From: Nocardioides sp. NBC_00368
GTDB lineage: Bacteria > Actinomycetota > Actinomycetes > Propionibacteriales > Nocardioidaceae
NCBI RefSeq assembly: GCF_036090055.1
Contig: NZ_CP107970.1
Location: forward strand, 312,501-376,500
DNA: 64,000 nt
Direction of reading: 5' to 3'
Shown: one piece after another, positions 24,832-32,358 of the stretch
How positions within the stretch are numbered: position 1 is the first letter of the stretch
Layout of the letters: each line of letters begins with the position of its first letter
Made by a program: the position numbers and the translations under genes
Notes under the pieces: generated by a model
The model's input: only the letters and a program-made list of their open reading frames with translations
Databases searched by the model: none
What the model was told of the DNA's origin: nothing

Positions 24832-25203
24832 TCAGATCCTGGAGACGTGGTAGTGGCTCAACGCCCATCCGCTGCGTCCACGTTGGGCGATCACGGTGAG
24901 GTGGACCGTCACGTTCCCGTCGGGCCGCACGAACAGCACACGGGCATATCCCGCGACGACGTCCGGGGCGATCTCGCGTGTGGAGAGCAGCTCGTACTCC
25001 GCCCGGAGGCCGATCGGCTGCTTGGCGTAGTAGGCGTTGATGTAGTCGCGCCCGAAGCCGGGGGTGGGGTCGAAGCCCTGGAAGAGGGCGTTCTCGGTGA
25101 AGAGGGCGGCGACATCGGCCGGTCGGTGCTCGGCGATGGCAGTGGCCCACTGGTCGAGTACGGTGCGCAGCTCCTGCTCCACACTGATGGTCTCGTTGGT
25201 CAT
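24832..25203 (-). CDS. SnoaL/NTF2-like fold protein
   Basis: 123 residues with the pattern of the SnoaL-like/DUF4440 cone fold: an N-terminal helix (EQELRTVLDQWATAIAEHR), VAALFTENALFQGFDP after it, and alternating strands ending in WALSHYHVSRI. Members include polyketide cyclases, dehydratases, small detoxifying enzymes and non-enzymatic binding proteins; no catalytic set can be named here. AGGAGAA lies upstream of ATG 25203. It follows the SDR gene by 31 bp on the same strand, so both are probably controlled by the operator at 25959. Confidence 0.85.
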   Translation of the reverse strand: MTNETISVEQELRTVLDQWATAIAEHRPADVAALFTENALFQGFDPTPGFGRDYINAYYAKQPIGLRAEYELLSTREIAPDVVAGYARVLFVRPDGNVTVHLTVIAQRGRSGWALSHYHVSRI

Positions 25204-25234
25204 GGAAGTTCTCCTTCGGGTGAGATGGGATGAG

Positions 25235-25945
25235 TCAGTGGCCGGCGCTCTGGCCGCCGTCGATGTGGAGGAACTCGCCCGTGACGAAGGGGGACTGCTC
25301 CAGGTAGAGCACGCCGCGGGTCACGTCTTCGACCTCGCCCAGCGTCTCCATGGGGTGGAGCGCAGCGAGGAAGTCATGCGTCTCCGGAGCGTGCATGGGT
25401 GTCTTGATGATGCCGGGCGAGACCGCGTTCACCCGGATGCCTCGGCCGGCGTACTCGACGGCGAGCGACTTGGTCGCCGCCGCGACCCCACCCTTGCTGA
25501 GTGAGGCCAGGACCGAGGGCACCGCTGCAGATGCGCTCTCGACCAGCGTCGTGGTCACACTGACGACATGGCCGCCCTCGCCCTGCTCGAGGAACTGTCC
25601 GAGCGCCGCCTGCGTGACGTGGAAGAAGCCGTCGAGGTTGGTGCTCTTGATCGCCTCGTAGTCCTCGACGGTGTAGTCGGTGAACGGCTTGGCGACGAAG
25701 ATGCCCGCATTGTTGACCAGCGTGTCGACCCGGCCGAACCGGTCGAGTGCCGTGGCGATCACGCGCCGTGCGACCGTGGCATCGCCGATGTCGCCGGCGA
25801 CGGTCTGGATGGTCTCGGACGAGGCTGGCTCGATGGATCGAGAGTTGGCGACGACGGCGTAGCCGAGGTCCTGATAGGCCGCGACGAGCGCGGCTCCGAT
25901 TCCCTGTGAAGCGCCGGTGATGACGGCGACCTTTCGTGTGCTCAT
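25235..25945 (-). CDS. Short-chain dehydrogenase/reductase
   Basis: 236 residues, classical SDR length. The cofactor motif is ITGASQGIGAAL, the mid-protein NAG motif is LVNNAG, the catalytic serine region VSVTTTLVES is atypical, and the usual YxxxK tyrosine is replaced: the stretch reads VPSVLASLSKGG, with Leu at the expected Tyr position. This suggests altered or lost catalysis, as in some atypical SDRs. No good ribosome box precedes ATG 25945, and a TATGTT hexamer nine bases upstream fits a very short leader. It is divergent from the TetR gene at 26009 and lies next to the 19-nt operator. Confidence 0.85.
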   Translation of the reverse strand: MSTRKVAVITGASQGIGAALVAAYQDLGYAVVANSRSIEPASSETIQTVAGDIGDATVARRVIATALDRFGRVDTLVNNAGIFVAKPFTDYTVEDYEAIKSTNLDGFFHVTQAALGQFLEQGEGGHVVSVTTTLVESASAAVPSVLASLSKGGVAAATKSLAVEYAGRGIRVNAVSPGIIKTPMHAPETHDFLAALHPMETLGEVEDVTRGVLYLEQSPFVTGEFLHIDGGQSAGH

Positions 25946-25958
25946 GCCGTTGGGAACA

Positions 25959-25977
25959 TAGACGGTCGGTCAACTAT
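25959..25977. promoter_or_regulatory. 19-nt TetR operator, copy 1
   Basis: The sequence TAGACGGTCGGTCAACTAT occurs here and, without any change, at 26707-26725. It is imperfectly dyad (ATAG and CTAT ends around a GGTCGGTC core). It lies between the SDR (25945) and TetR (26009) starts, where it would control both directions. Assignment to the TetR at 26009 is inferred. Confidence 0.75.
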
Positions 25978-26008
25978 TCCGCTGGGCGATCGGTCTACAA
26001 TCGAGACC

Positions 26009-26629
26009 GTGGGACGGACTTCAGATGCGCGCGAGCGGCTTGTCGCCGCCGGCACCGAGCTGTTCAGTGAGCGGGCCTACAGCTCGGTCGGCGTGGCGGA
26101 GATCGCCGCCCGTGCCGGGGTGCAGAAGGGCTCGTTCTACTACTTCTTCCCGTCGAAGGAGGCCTTGGCGCTGGCTGTCATCGACGCCCACTGGGTGTGG
26201 CAGCGTGGCGAATGGACGGCGATCCTGGCGAGGCCGGGCACGGCTCTCGAGCGCCTTCGAGGGATCTTCGATGCAACCGCACAGATGCAGACGTCGGCGC
26301 TGCGCGGCACCGGAGCGGTCACCGGGTGCCTGTTCGGCAACCTCGCCCTCGAAGTCAGCTCGATCAACCCGTCGTTGCAGACGAGGCTCCAGGAGATCTT
26401 CGAGGAGCAGGTCCAGATCATCGCCGAGCACCTGACCGCGGCGGTCGACGACGGCGAGATCGAGCTCGTGGACGCGCGGATGGCCGCGAAGTCGATCGTG
26501 GCTCAGCTCGAGGGACTCGTTCTCTTCGCCAAGTTGTTCAACGACCCCGGCGAGCTGGACGCCCTCTGGGGCAACAGCCTGCGACTGATGGGCATTGCCC
26601 TGCCGGCCGGGCAGCCGGCGCCGCTGTAA
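26009..26629 (+). CDS. TetR-family transcriptional regulator
   Basis: 206 residues from GTG 26009. The HTH is clear in the N terminus: RERLVAAGTELFSERAYSS, VGVAEIAARAGVQKGSFYYFFPSKEALA (about residues 8-52). The C-terminal half has the TetR_C look of regulators that sense small electrophiles or quinones (LFGNLALEVSS), but the ligand is not known. It is divergent from the SDR operon and sits upstream of the WrbA/isomerase genes. Identical 19-nt elements in both flanking promoters make it the likely common repressor. Confidence 0.9.
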   Translation: MGRTSDARERLVAAGTELFSERAYSSVGVAEIAARAGVQKGSFYYFFPSKEALALAVIDAHWVWQRGEWTAILARPGTALERLRGIFDATAQMQTSALRGTGAVTGCLFGNLALEVSSINPSLQTRLQEIFEEQVQIIAEHLTAAVDDGEIELVDARMAAKSIVAQLEGLVLFAKLFNDPGELDALWGNSLRLMGIALPAGQPAPL

Positions 26630-26706
26630 AGGGTCGCCCCTCTGGTCCTCGCTCGGTTGCCGCCGAGGGAGCGTGGTGGGAATAGGTGCGTCTCTCCGGT
26701 GTTTAG

Positions 26707-26725
26707 TAGACGGTCGGTCAACTAT
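26707..26725. promoter_or_regulatory. 19-nt TetR operator, copy 2
   Basis: Exact second copy of TAGACGGTCGGTCAACTAT, 31 bp upstream of the WrbA-like start at 26756 and 78 bp after the TetR stop. Its position implies a separate promoter for the flavoprotein genes controlled together with the SDR operon. Confidence 0.78.
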
Positions 26726-26755
26726 GAACCGGCCTCAAGAGAAGGGACTCACCCC

Positions 26756-27373
26756 ATGTCTGAGAACGTGAAGGTCACGATCGTCTACTACTCCTCGACC
26801 GGCACCACGGCTGAGGTTGCACGCGAGCTCGAGAAGGGAGTGCTGGCCACCGGCGCCGAGGTTCGCCTGACCAAGGCTCCGGAGCTTGCTCCGGTCTCCG
26901 CCATCGAGTCGAATCCGGCGTGGGCAGCGAACCACGCCACCACCTCCGACGTCCCGGAGGCGTCGCCGGATGACGTCGCCTGGGCCGACGTCATCCTCTT
27001 CGGCACGCCGACGAGGTTCGGGAACGTCTCCGCCCAGCTCAAGCAGTTCATCGACACGCTCGGTGGGCTGTGGGCAGAGGGCAAGCTGGTCGACAAGGTC
27101 TACAGCGGTTTCGTGTCGTCCTCCAGCCTCCATGGCGGCCAGGAGACGACGCTGCAGTCGCTCTACACCTCGGTGCACCACTTCGGGGGGATCCTCGTCG
27201 CGCCCGGTTTCACCGACCCGGTCAAGTACGACGACGGCAACCCGTACGGAACCTCGCACGTCGACGCCCAGGGGGCCAACCCGGTCGGCGACGTCACCCG
27301 GGCCTCGGCCAAGCACCAGGCCCAGCGTGTGGTCGAGATCGCCCGGCGCCTCAAGGCCGGACAGGCAGCCTGA
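26756..27373 (+). CDS. wrbA: NAD(P)H:quinone oxidoreductase, WrbA-type flavodoxin
   Basis: 205 residues. VTIVYYSSTGTTAEVARELEKG is the FMN phosphate loop, PTRFGNVSAQLKQFIDTLGGLWAEGKL and SSSLHGGQETTLQSLYT are the WrbA signatures. WrbA reduces quinones by two electrons and protects against quinone redox stress. AGAAGGGA lies upstream of ATG 26756. The 16-bp gap to the muconolactone-isomerase-like gene suggests a two-gene operon under operator copy 2. The pairing with aromatic-type genes suggests a response to quinones or catechols, in line with the ring-cleavage operon a few kilobases away. Confidence 0.92.
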   Translation: MSENVKVTIVYYSSTGTTAEVARELEKGVLATGAEVRLTKAPELAPVSAIESNPAWAANHATTSDVPEASPDDVAWADVILFGTPTRFGNVSAQLKQFIDTLGGLWAEGKLVDKVYSGFVSSSSLHGGQETTLQSLYTSVHHFGGILVAPGFTDPVKYDDGNPYGTSHVDAQGANPVGDVTRASAKHQAQRVVEIARRLKAGQAA

Positions 27374-27388
27374 GGAAGGAGTGGACCG

Positions 27389-27685
27389 ATGGCTGAATTC
27401 ATCGTTGAGATCACGACCGTGATCCCTGACGGGACCCCGCAGGCCGAGGTCGATCGACGTCGGACCGCAGAGGCGGTTCGGGCTGCGGAGCTGGCGGCGG
27501 GCGGTCACCTCGTTCGTCTCTGGCGCCCGATCGGCGAGATGCGGAGCATCGGCCTGTGGGTCGCCGCCGATGAGGCGGCCCTGCGGGCGGACGTCCTGGA
27601 GACCTTGCCGCTGTCCCCGTGGATGACCTTCGACGTCACCGCGGTGGCATCGCATCCGAACGACCCGGCCGCTCGCGGCCGCTGA
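27389..27685 (+). CDS. Muconolactone delta-isomerase-like protein
   Basis: 98 residues, the normal size of muconolactone isomerase (CatC), a ferredoxin-like barrel enzyme of the beta-ketoadipate pathway. The start MAEFIVEITTVIPDGTP, the central HLVRLWRPIGEMRSIGLW and the tail WMTFDVTAVASHPNDP match the family pattern. GGAAGGAG lies upstream of the ATG. No other beta-ketoadipate gene is present nearby, so a different small lactone or quinone product may be the true substrate. Confidence 0.85.
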   Translation: MAEFIVEITTVIPDGTPQAEVDRRRTAEAVRAAELAAGGHLVRLWRPIGEMRSIGLWVAADEAALRADVLETLPLSPWMTFDVTAVASHPNDPAARGR

Positions 27686-27689
27686 ACCA

Positions 27690-27774
27690 GACGCGTCCGT
27701 CGCCGCGCTGCACCTCGTCGCGCCCTCACCGTTCTCCACGACGGCGATGACGAGGCAGGCGCGGCGACGGCGTC
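27690..27774 (+). terminator. Long nested hairpin in the 149-bp gap after the isomerase gene
   Basis: The outer arms CCGTCGCCGCGC (27697-27708) and GCGCGGCGACGG (27759-27770) are perfect 12-bp complements. GACG/CGTC pairs lie outside them, and CCTCGTC (27713-27719) pairs with GACGAGG (27748-27754) inside. The structure begins five bases after the isomerase stop, which fits a terminator; an mRNA-stabilising or regulatory role is also possible. Confidence 0.62.
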
Positions 27775-27834
27775 TGCGGGTGGTGCACACCGTGGTCAGG
27801 GCATGAGGGTGATGCACGCGGGTTACCGGTTGGC

Positions 27835-28446
27835 ATGACGCCACTGACCTGTCTGATCCTGAACTGCACCCTCAAGAGCTCGCCCGACGAGTCCAGCTCC
27901 GCGCTGTTGGGATCCCAGATCCTCTCGGCGCTCATGGACCATGACATGAAGGGCGAGATGGTCCGCGTCGTCGACCATGACGTCCGCTTCGGGGTGAGCA
28001 CCGACGAGGGCGACGGTGATGCCTGGCCGGAGCTGCGCGAGCGGATGCTCGCCGCTGACGCCCTCGTGCTGGTCACCCCGATCTGGCTGGGCCAACCGTC
28101 CTCGGTGTGCAAGATGGTGCTCGAGCGGCTCGACGCGGAGCTCAGCGAGACCGACGAGGACGGCCGGATGCTGACCTACGACAAGGTCGCCGGCATCGGC
28201 GTCGTGGGCAACGAGGACGGCGCCCACCACGTCACCGCCGAGCTCTGCCAGGCCCTCAGCGACGTCGGCTTCACCATCCCCGCCGGCGGGTCGACGTACT
28301 GGGTCGGCGAGGCAATGCAGGGCGTGGATTACAAGGACAAGACGCCGACCCCGGAGGCGACCGCCGGAACCACGAAGACTCTGGCCCGCAACCTGGCCCA
28401 CCTCGCGGGCCTGCTGGCCAGCTCGCCGTATCCGGCAGGCGGGTGA
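27835..28446 (+). CDS. NAD(P)H-dependent FMN reductase / flavodoxin-fold protein
   Basis: 203 residues. CLILNCTLKSSPDESSSALLG is the FMN phosphate loop of the FMN_red family, ADALVLVTPIWLGQPSSVCKMVLERLD the next conserved block, and GIGVVGNEDGAHHV the third. Such proteins reduce flavins, quinones or azo/nitro compounds. No clear ribosome box precedes ATG 27835. It ends seven bases before the convergent SDR gene at 28454. Confidence 0.88.
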   Translation: MTPLTCLILNCTLKSSPDESSSALLGSQILSALMDHDMKGEMVRVVDHDVRFGVSTDEGDGDAWPELRERMLAADALVLVTPIWLGQPSSVCKMVLERLDAELSETDEDGRMLTYDKVAGIGVVGNEDGAHHVTAELCQALSDVGFTIPAGGSTYWVGEAMQGVDYKDKTPTPEATAGTTKTLARNLAHLAGLLASSPYPAGG

Positions 28447-28453
28447 AGCTGCC

Positions 28454-29293
28454 TCAGCCCACGTCCTCGCCTCGCGTCGCCCGGGCGAGGAGCCGCTTCT
28501 GGGCGCGGCGTCCCTGCGCCACGACGACGGGCGCCGCGCTCAGCCCGAGCCGGGGGATCGCATCGGCCAGACGCGCCTGGATCCCGCGCCACCCGGGCAC
28601 CGTCTTGACCGGCCGTGGCTTGTCGAGCACAGCGCCGACCGCGGCCACGACCTCCTCGGGCCGGAGCAGCCTGCCGGAGAACGAGAGTGCCGCCGCGGGG
28701 TCGTCGAGCTTGTCGTAGAGCATCGGGGTCCAGATGCCGTCGGGGCAGACGCAGGAGATGTCGACGTTCTCGACGCCGGCGAGCCGCAGGTCCGCGAGCG
28801 TGCTGAGGCTGAAGCCGATGGCTGCGTGCTTCGAGGCGGCGTAGACGGCTTCGCCGGGGACCGCGGTGATGCCGGCCAGCGAGACGATGTTGACGATGTG
28901 GCCGCCGGCCCCGGTACGCATGGTGTCGATCGCGCTGACGGTGCCGTTGATCGTGCCGAGGGCGTTGACCTCGAGCATCAGCCGGCGCGTGTCGGGTGCC
29001 TGCGTCCAGGCCGGGCCGCTCACGAGCACGCCGGCGTTGTTGACCCAGACGTCGAGCCGGTCGGCGTGGGTGAGCAGGGCGTCCCGGGCGGCGTCGACCG
29101 CGTCGGCGTCGCGTACGTCGAGCGCCCGCGGGATCGCGTTGGGGCCGAGCTCCTCGGCGGCGGTCCGTGCGGCGGCCTCGTCGAGGTCGGTGACCAGCAC
29201 GGTATGACCACGCTCGACGAGCAGGCCGGCGATCTGCCTGCCGAGACCTCGGCCCGCGCCGGTGACGACGGCGCCGGAAGCTGGGCGGGTCAC
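28454..29293 (-). CDS. Short-chain dehydrogenase/reductase
   Basis: 279 residues from GTG 29293, overlapping the metallo-hydrolase stop as GTGA; in-frame starts further upstream are inside that gene. VVTGAGRGLGRQIAG is the cofactor motif, DVWVNNAGVLVSG the NAG motif, VSLAG has the catalytic serine, and YAASKHA the Tyr-x3-Lys. The C-terminal extension (RLLRPEEVVAAVGAVLDKPRPVKTVPGW) is common in SDRs of the dehydrogenase/oxidase type acting on hydrophobic alcohols. It is co-transcribed with the metallo-hydrolase and may oxidise its product. Confidence 0.92.
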   Translation of the reverse strand: MTRPASGAVVTGAGRGLGRQIAGLLVERGHTVLVTDLDEAAARTAAEELGPNAIPRALDVRDADAVDAARDALLTHADRLDVWVNNAGVLVSGPAWTQAPDTRRLMLEVNALGTINGTVSAIDTMRTGAGGHIVNIVSLAGITAVPGEAVYAASKHAAIGFSLSTLADLRLAGVENVDISCVCPDGIWTPMLYDKLDDPAAALSFSGRLLRPEEVVAAVGAVLDKPRPVKTVPGWRGIQARLADAIPRLGLSAAPVVVAQGRRAQKRLLARATRGEDVG

Positions 29294-30429
29294 GAGCGGC
29301 TGCCCTTCAGCGTGCCGTACTCGATCCCGCCGTGGAGGTAGGTGGGTACGACGGGCCAGAACCGCTTCCAGGCGACGAGCTCGGTCGACGGCAGGATCTG
29401 CAGCCAACGGGGGTCGTCCTTGCACGGGTCGGCGAGCGTCTTCTCTTTGACCATCGAGTCGTACTGGTCCAGGGAGTCCTCCAGGGTGTTGGCGTTCGGG
29501 CAGATCTCCCGCCCGAGCTGCTCGGCGTAGCGGCGCACCCCGGGGATCTTGGAGAGCTCCGGTTGCCAGTTGTCCAGGGAGATGCCGTTCTCGCTGGAGA
29601 CCCACACGCCGTCGGGAGTGTTGATCACGAGGGAGTGGTTGCCGTCGGTATGACCCGGCGTCCACAGCAGCGCGATACCCGGGCCGAGCTCGATGTCGCC
29701 GTCGAACGTCACGAACTTGTCCGGGTCGACGCCGTCCAGGCCGCCCTCGACGTACCAGGCCCACTGCATCGGGTGCAGCGACTGCAGCGTCGCGAGCTCC
29801 CGCGCGTGGACCAGCATGCGGGCGCCTGCGAAGAGGGGTTCGCGCGGCTCGGTCTCACCCTCGACCACCGCGGTCGATCCCAGGATCATCCGTGGGTCCT
29901 GCACGTGCAGGTGGTCGAAGGTGCAGAAGTCGATGTCCTCGGGCGCGAGGCCGAGCTGCTCGAGCACGTCGCCGGGCTCGTTGTAGTACCTCACGATGGC
30001 CTTCTCGATCAGGCGGCCGCCGGGAAGCCTGTTCGTCAGCCTCTGCAGGTTGCGGTAGAACGGCGCCTCGGCGGAGCCGTCCGGCACCGTCGGCTCGAAG
30101 ACGAGTGTGCGGGCGCGGCCGTCCCAGTCGGCGTACTGCACCACGATCATGCGATTGATCATGGAGATCAGCGGCAGCGTCGGCACCGACACGGCGTCGT
30201 GGAAGGCGTAGTGGACCGGGTAGGGCGCGGCGGCGATGTCGACCGACTTCACCGCATGGATCTGGCCCTGGGCCTTGAAGCGCGTCTTGTACGCCGCCGC
30301 AGCCTCGCGCACGGCAGCGAGCCGGGCACCGCGTGGCCAGACGTCGTGCACCCCCTCGAACTCGGGGATCGTGCGGGCTCCGATGGCGGCGAGGCCACCG
30401 CTGTCGGGTCGCGTGTCGGTGCCGGTCAT
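29290..30429 (-). CDS. Metallo-beta-lactamase-fold hydrolase with atypical metal motif
   Basis: 379 residues from ATG 30429 (AAGGAGAG upstream). The MBL fold is recognisable from the first metal motif FDHLHVQD (H173, H175, D178) and LLWTPGHTDGNHSLVI (about 257-272). The canonical motif is HxHxDH; here the last three positions read V-Q-D, so the second-metal Asp-His pair is shifted or absent. A large N-terminal domain of about 100 residues precedes the fold. It may be a single-metal or lactone-type hydrolase. GTGA links it to the SDR downstream, and the AraC gene lies upstream on the same strand. Confidence 0.8.
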   Translation of the reverse strand: MTGTDTRPDSGGLAAIGARTIPEFEGVHDVWPRGARLAAVREAAAAYKTRFKAQGQIHAVKSVDIAAAPYPVHYAFHDAVSVPTLPLISMINRMIVVQYADWDGRARTLVFEPTVPDGSAEAPFYRNLQRLTNRLPGGRLIEKAIVRYYNEPGDVLEQLGLAPEDIDFCTFDHLHVQDPRMILGSTAVVEGETEPREPLFAGARMLVHARELATLQSLHPMQWAWYVEGGLDGVDPDKFVTFDGDIELGPGIALLWTPGHTDGNHSLVINTPDGVWVSSENGISLDNWQPELSKIPGVRRYAEQLGREICPNANTLEDSLDQYDSMVKEKTLADPCKDDPRWLQILPSTELVAWKRFWPVVPTYLHGGIEYGTLKGSRS

Positions 30430-30466
30430 GATGCTCTCCTTCTCGTCGGTGACTCGACGAGTGTGA

Positions 30467-30499
30467 CGCGCTGGTGACGCAAGAACTTGTCCCAGCGCG
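30467..30499 (-). terminator. Hairpin after the AraC gene
   Basis: Perfect 8-bp arms CGCGCTGG (30467-30474) and CCAGCGCG (30492-30499) around 17 nt, 14 bases past the AraC stop and 38 bases before the metallo-hydrolase start. A small palindrome ACTCGACGAGT (30451-30461) next to it could be an operator for the metallo-hydrolase. Confidence 0.5.
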
Positions 30500-30512
30500 A
30501 CAGGGGAGGCGG

Positions 30513-31538
30513 TCAGCCGATCGCCGCTGTCGCGGCGCCTTGGCGGCGCAGGTGGCGGGGGCTGGTGCCGTACCAGCGTCGCACCGCGCGGCTGAGCGAG
30601 GACTGCTCGCTGAACCCGGACAGCGCCGCCACCTGGGTCAGCGACATCTCTGTCGTGGTGATGTAGCGATGGGCGGCGTCCCGCCGCACCAGGTCGAGCA
30701 ACGCCTCGAAGGTCGTGTCCTCGCGGGCGAGGCGTCGCTGCAGCGTGCGCGGGTGCACCCCGAGGAGCCTGGCGACCTGGGCGATGCCGGGCGATCCGTA
30801 CGCCAGCAGCTCGGCGATGACGCCGCGTACCCGCGGGGCGGTCGCCGATCCGGGATCGGGATAGTGGGCGGCGAGATGCTCGAGCGCGATCCGCCGGATC
30901 GTCTCGTCGGCGCTGTCGAAGCCCCGGTCGAGCGCGGACCGCTCGAGACGCAGCGATCCGAACGCGGCCCCGAACCTCACCTCGACCCCGAAGAAGTCGA
31001 GGTAGCGCTGGACCGGCGACAGCGGAGCGTGGGGGATCTCGACGGAGCGCAGCCCGGTCACGCCGCCGAGGAGCAGGTCGGCCACGTGGTGGAACAGGCC
31101 CAGGCCCAGCTCCATCGCCTGGGCGGAGTAGGGCGACTCGCGCAGATCCTTGCGGTAGGTGGCGGCCACGACCCCACGGACCCCGCGCGGGTCCGGCTCG
31201 ACGCCGATCTGGAGCGCCGGGCTGTGCACGAACATGAACCGCGACGCGCACTCCAGCGCATCGGCGACCGTCGCGGAGGACTCGACGGCGATCGCCAGCG
31301 GACCCAGGATGCTCAGGTCCTGGCGCTCGGCCAGCCGCAGGCCGAGGTCCGGACAGTCGAGCGCGGCGGCCGCCGCGTCGAGCATCAGGTCGTGAGCGGT
31401 GATCGAGATCAGGCCCTCGTCGGAGGCCAGCGTGGCGGGGGAGATGCCGAAGCGGCGCAGCAGCGGGCCGGCCTCCCCGCCGAGCTCCTCGACCAGCGGC
31501 GAGAACCCGCGGAGGCTGGCCGCGCGAATCCGGGTCAC
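30513..31538 (-). CDS. AraC-family transcriptional regulator (arabinose-binding-domain type)
   Basis: 341 residues from GTG 31538, overlapping the TetR stop as GTGA. The N-terminal two thirds match the AraC_binding_2/OruR-like domain (GFSPLVEELGG, GLRLAERQDLSILGPLA, FFGVEVRFGA), and the C terminus has the double HTH: GIAQVARLLGVHPRTLQRRLAREDTTFEALLDLVRRDAA and LTQVAALSGFSEQSSLSRAVRRWYGTSP. Such regulators usually activate nearby catabolic genes on binding a hydrophobic effector. Candidates here are the metallo-hydrolase/SDR pair on the same strand and the ring-cleavage operon. Confidence 0.92.
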   Translation of the reverse strand: MTRIRAASLRGFSPLVEELGGEAGPLLRRFGISPATLASDEGLISITAHDLMLDAAAAALDCPDLGLRLAERQDLSILGPLAIAVESSATVADALECASRFMFVHSPALQIGVEPDPRGVRGVVAATYRKDLRESPYSAQAMELGLGLFHHVADLLLGGVTGLRSVEIPHAPLSPVQRYLDFFGVEVRFGAAFGSLRLERSALDRGFDSADETIRRIALEHLAAHYPDPGSATAPRVRGVIAELLAYGSPGIAQVARLLGVHPRTLQRRLAREDTTFEALLDLVRRDAAHRYITTTEMSLTQVAALSGFSEQSSLSRAVRRWYGTSPRHLRRQGAATAAIG

Positions 31539-32230
31539 GCGGATTCTGGCTGCGGCAGGTGCGGGAGGTCGGGCATAGCCTTGGCGATCAGGTCGACGAC
31601 GCTCGGCAGCGGCGCCCGGCAGATGGCGGCGGCGTCATCGGTCGGCACCCCGAACATGCGCAGGAGGTCCTCGGTGACCTGGTCGGTCAGCTCGGCGTCG
31701 TCGAGCTCGGGCTGGTCGTGGATGGCCTGGCCCAGAGCCAGGGCGGCCCCGCCGGCGATGAGCAGAGCGGGGTAGGGCGCGTCGAGGGTGAACCTGCCGG
31801 ACTCGCAGCCGCGGGTGATGTCGCGCAGGGCACGGGGGGCCAACCCGTTCTCGGAAGACAGCAGCGCCATGCCGCGAGACAGGATGACGCGACTCAGCTG
31901 CGGCTCGACGCGGTGGATGCGTCCGGTGAGTCGGTAGCTCCGCGCGAACACCTCGGCCGGGTCCTCGATGTCCTCGGTCCAGGCATCCAGGACCGCCCCC
32001 TGGAGCTCGAGGGCGGACTCGACCGCAGCCTGGAAGAGCTCTTCCTTGGTCTGGAAGTGGTTGTAGAACGACCCCATCCCGACATCGGCGAGCTCGGTGA
32101 TCTCCAGGACCGGGACGCTCGTGCGGTCCTCGGCCAACAGTCGCTGAGCGGCGCTGATCAACGCCGCACGGGTCTGCGCCTTACGGCGCTCACCACGCTT
32201 GCGGGCCGCAGCCGCAACTGCTTCGGACAT
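31535..32230 (-). CDS. TetR-family transcriptional regulator
   Basis: 231 residues, ATG 32230 with GGAGGAG upstream. The HTH covers about residues 18-65: AQTRAALISAAQRLLAED, VLEITELADVGMGSFYNHFQTKEELF. The ligand domain is typical in length. It is divergent from the extradiol dioxygenase operon, and the 128-bp region between the two starts contains two perfect 14-bp palindromes, 50 and 94 bp from its ATG. Control of itself and the operon is inferred. The AraC gene downstream overlaps it by four bases, an unusual TetR-AraC tandem. Confidence 0.92.
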   Translation of the reverse strand: MSEAVAAAARKRGERRKAQTRAALISAAQRLLAEDRTSVPVLEITELADVGMGSFYNHFQTKEELFQAAVESALELQGAVLDAWTEDIEDPAEVFARSYRLTGRIHRVEPQLSRVILSRGMALLSSENGLAPRALRDITRGCESGRFTLDAPYPALLIAGGAALALGQAIHDQPELDDAELTDQVTEDLLRMFGVPTDDAAAICRAPLPSVVDLIAKAMPDLPHLPQPESA

Positions 32231-32280
32231 CGTGCTCCTCCTCGTCGGCCATCGGATCCTAACACCGCCTCTGCCGACGA

Positions 32281-32294
32281 TGACGATTTCGTCA
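32281..32294. promoter_or_regulatory. Palindromic TetR operator, TGACGA-TT-TCGTCA
   Basis: Perfect 6-bp arms with a 2-nt centre. Its centre is 44 bp from that of the second copy at 32325-32338. It lies closer to the TetR promoter and is probably its own operator. Confidence 0.72.
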
Positions 32295-32324
32295 GAGAGG
32301 GTTGACGGCTTCGCGCATCGTGAG

Positions 32325-32338
32325 TGACGATATCGTCA
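32325..32338. promoter_or_regulatory. Palindromic TetR operator, TGACGATATCGTCA
   Basis: Fully self-complementary 14-mer, 20 bp upstream of the dioxygenase start (32359). The spacing suits repression by covering the operon promoter. Same arms as 32281-32294. Confidence 0.75.
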
Positions 32339-32358
32339 AGTACGAAGACGAGGCGGCG

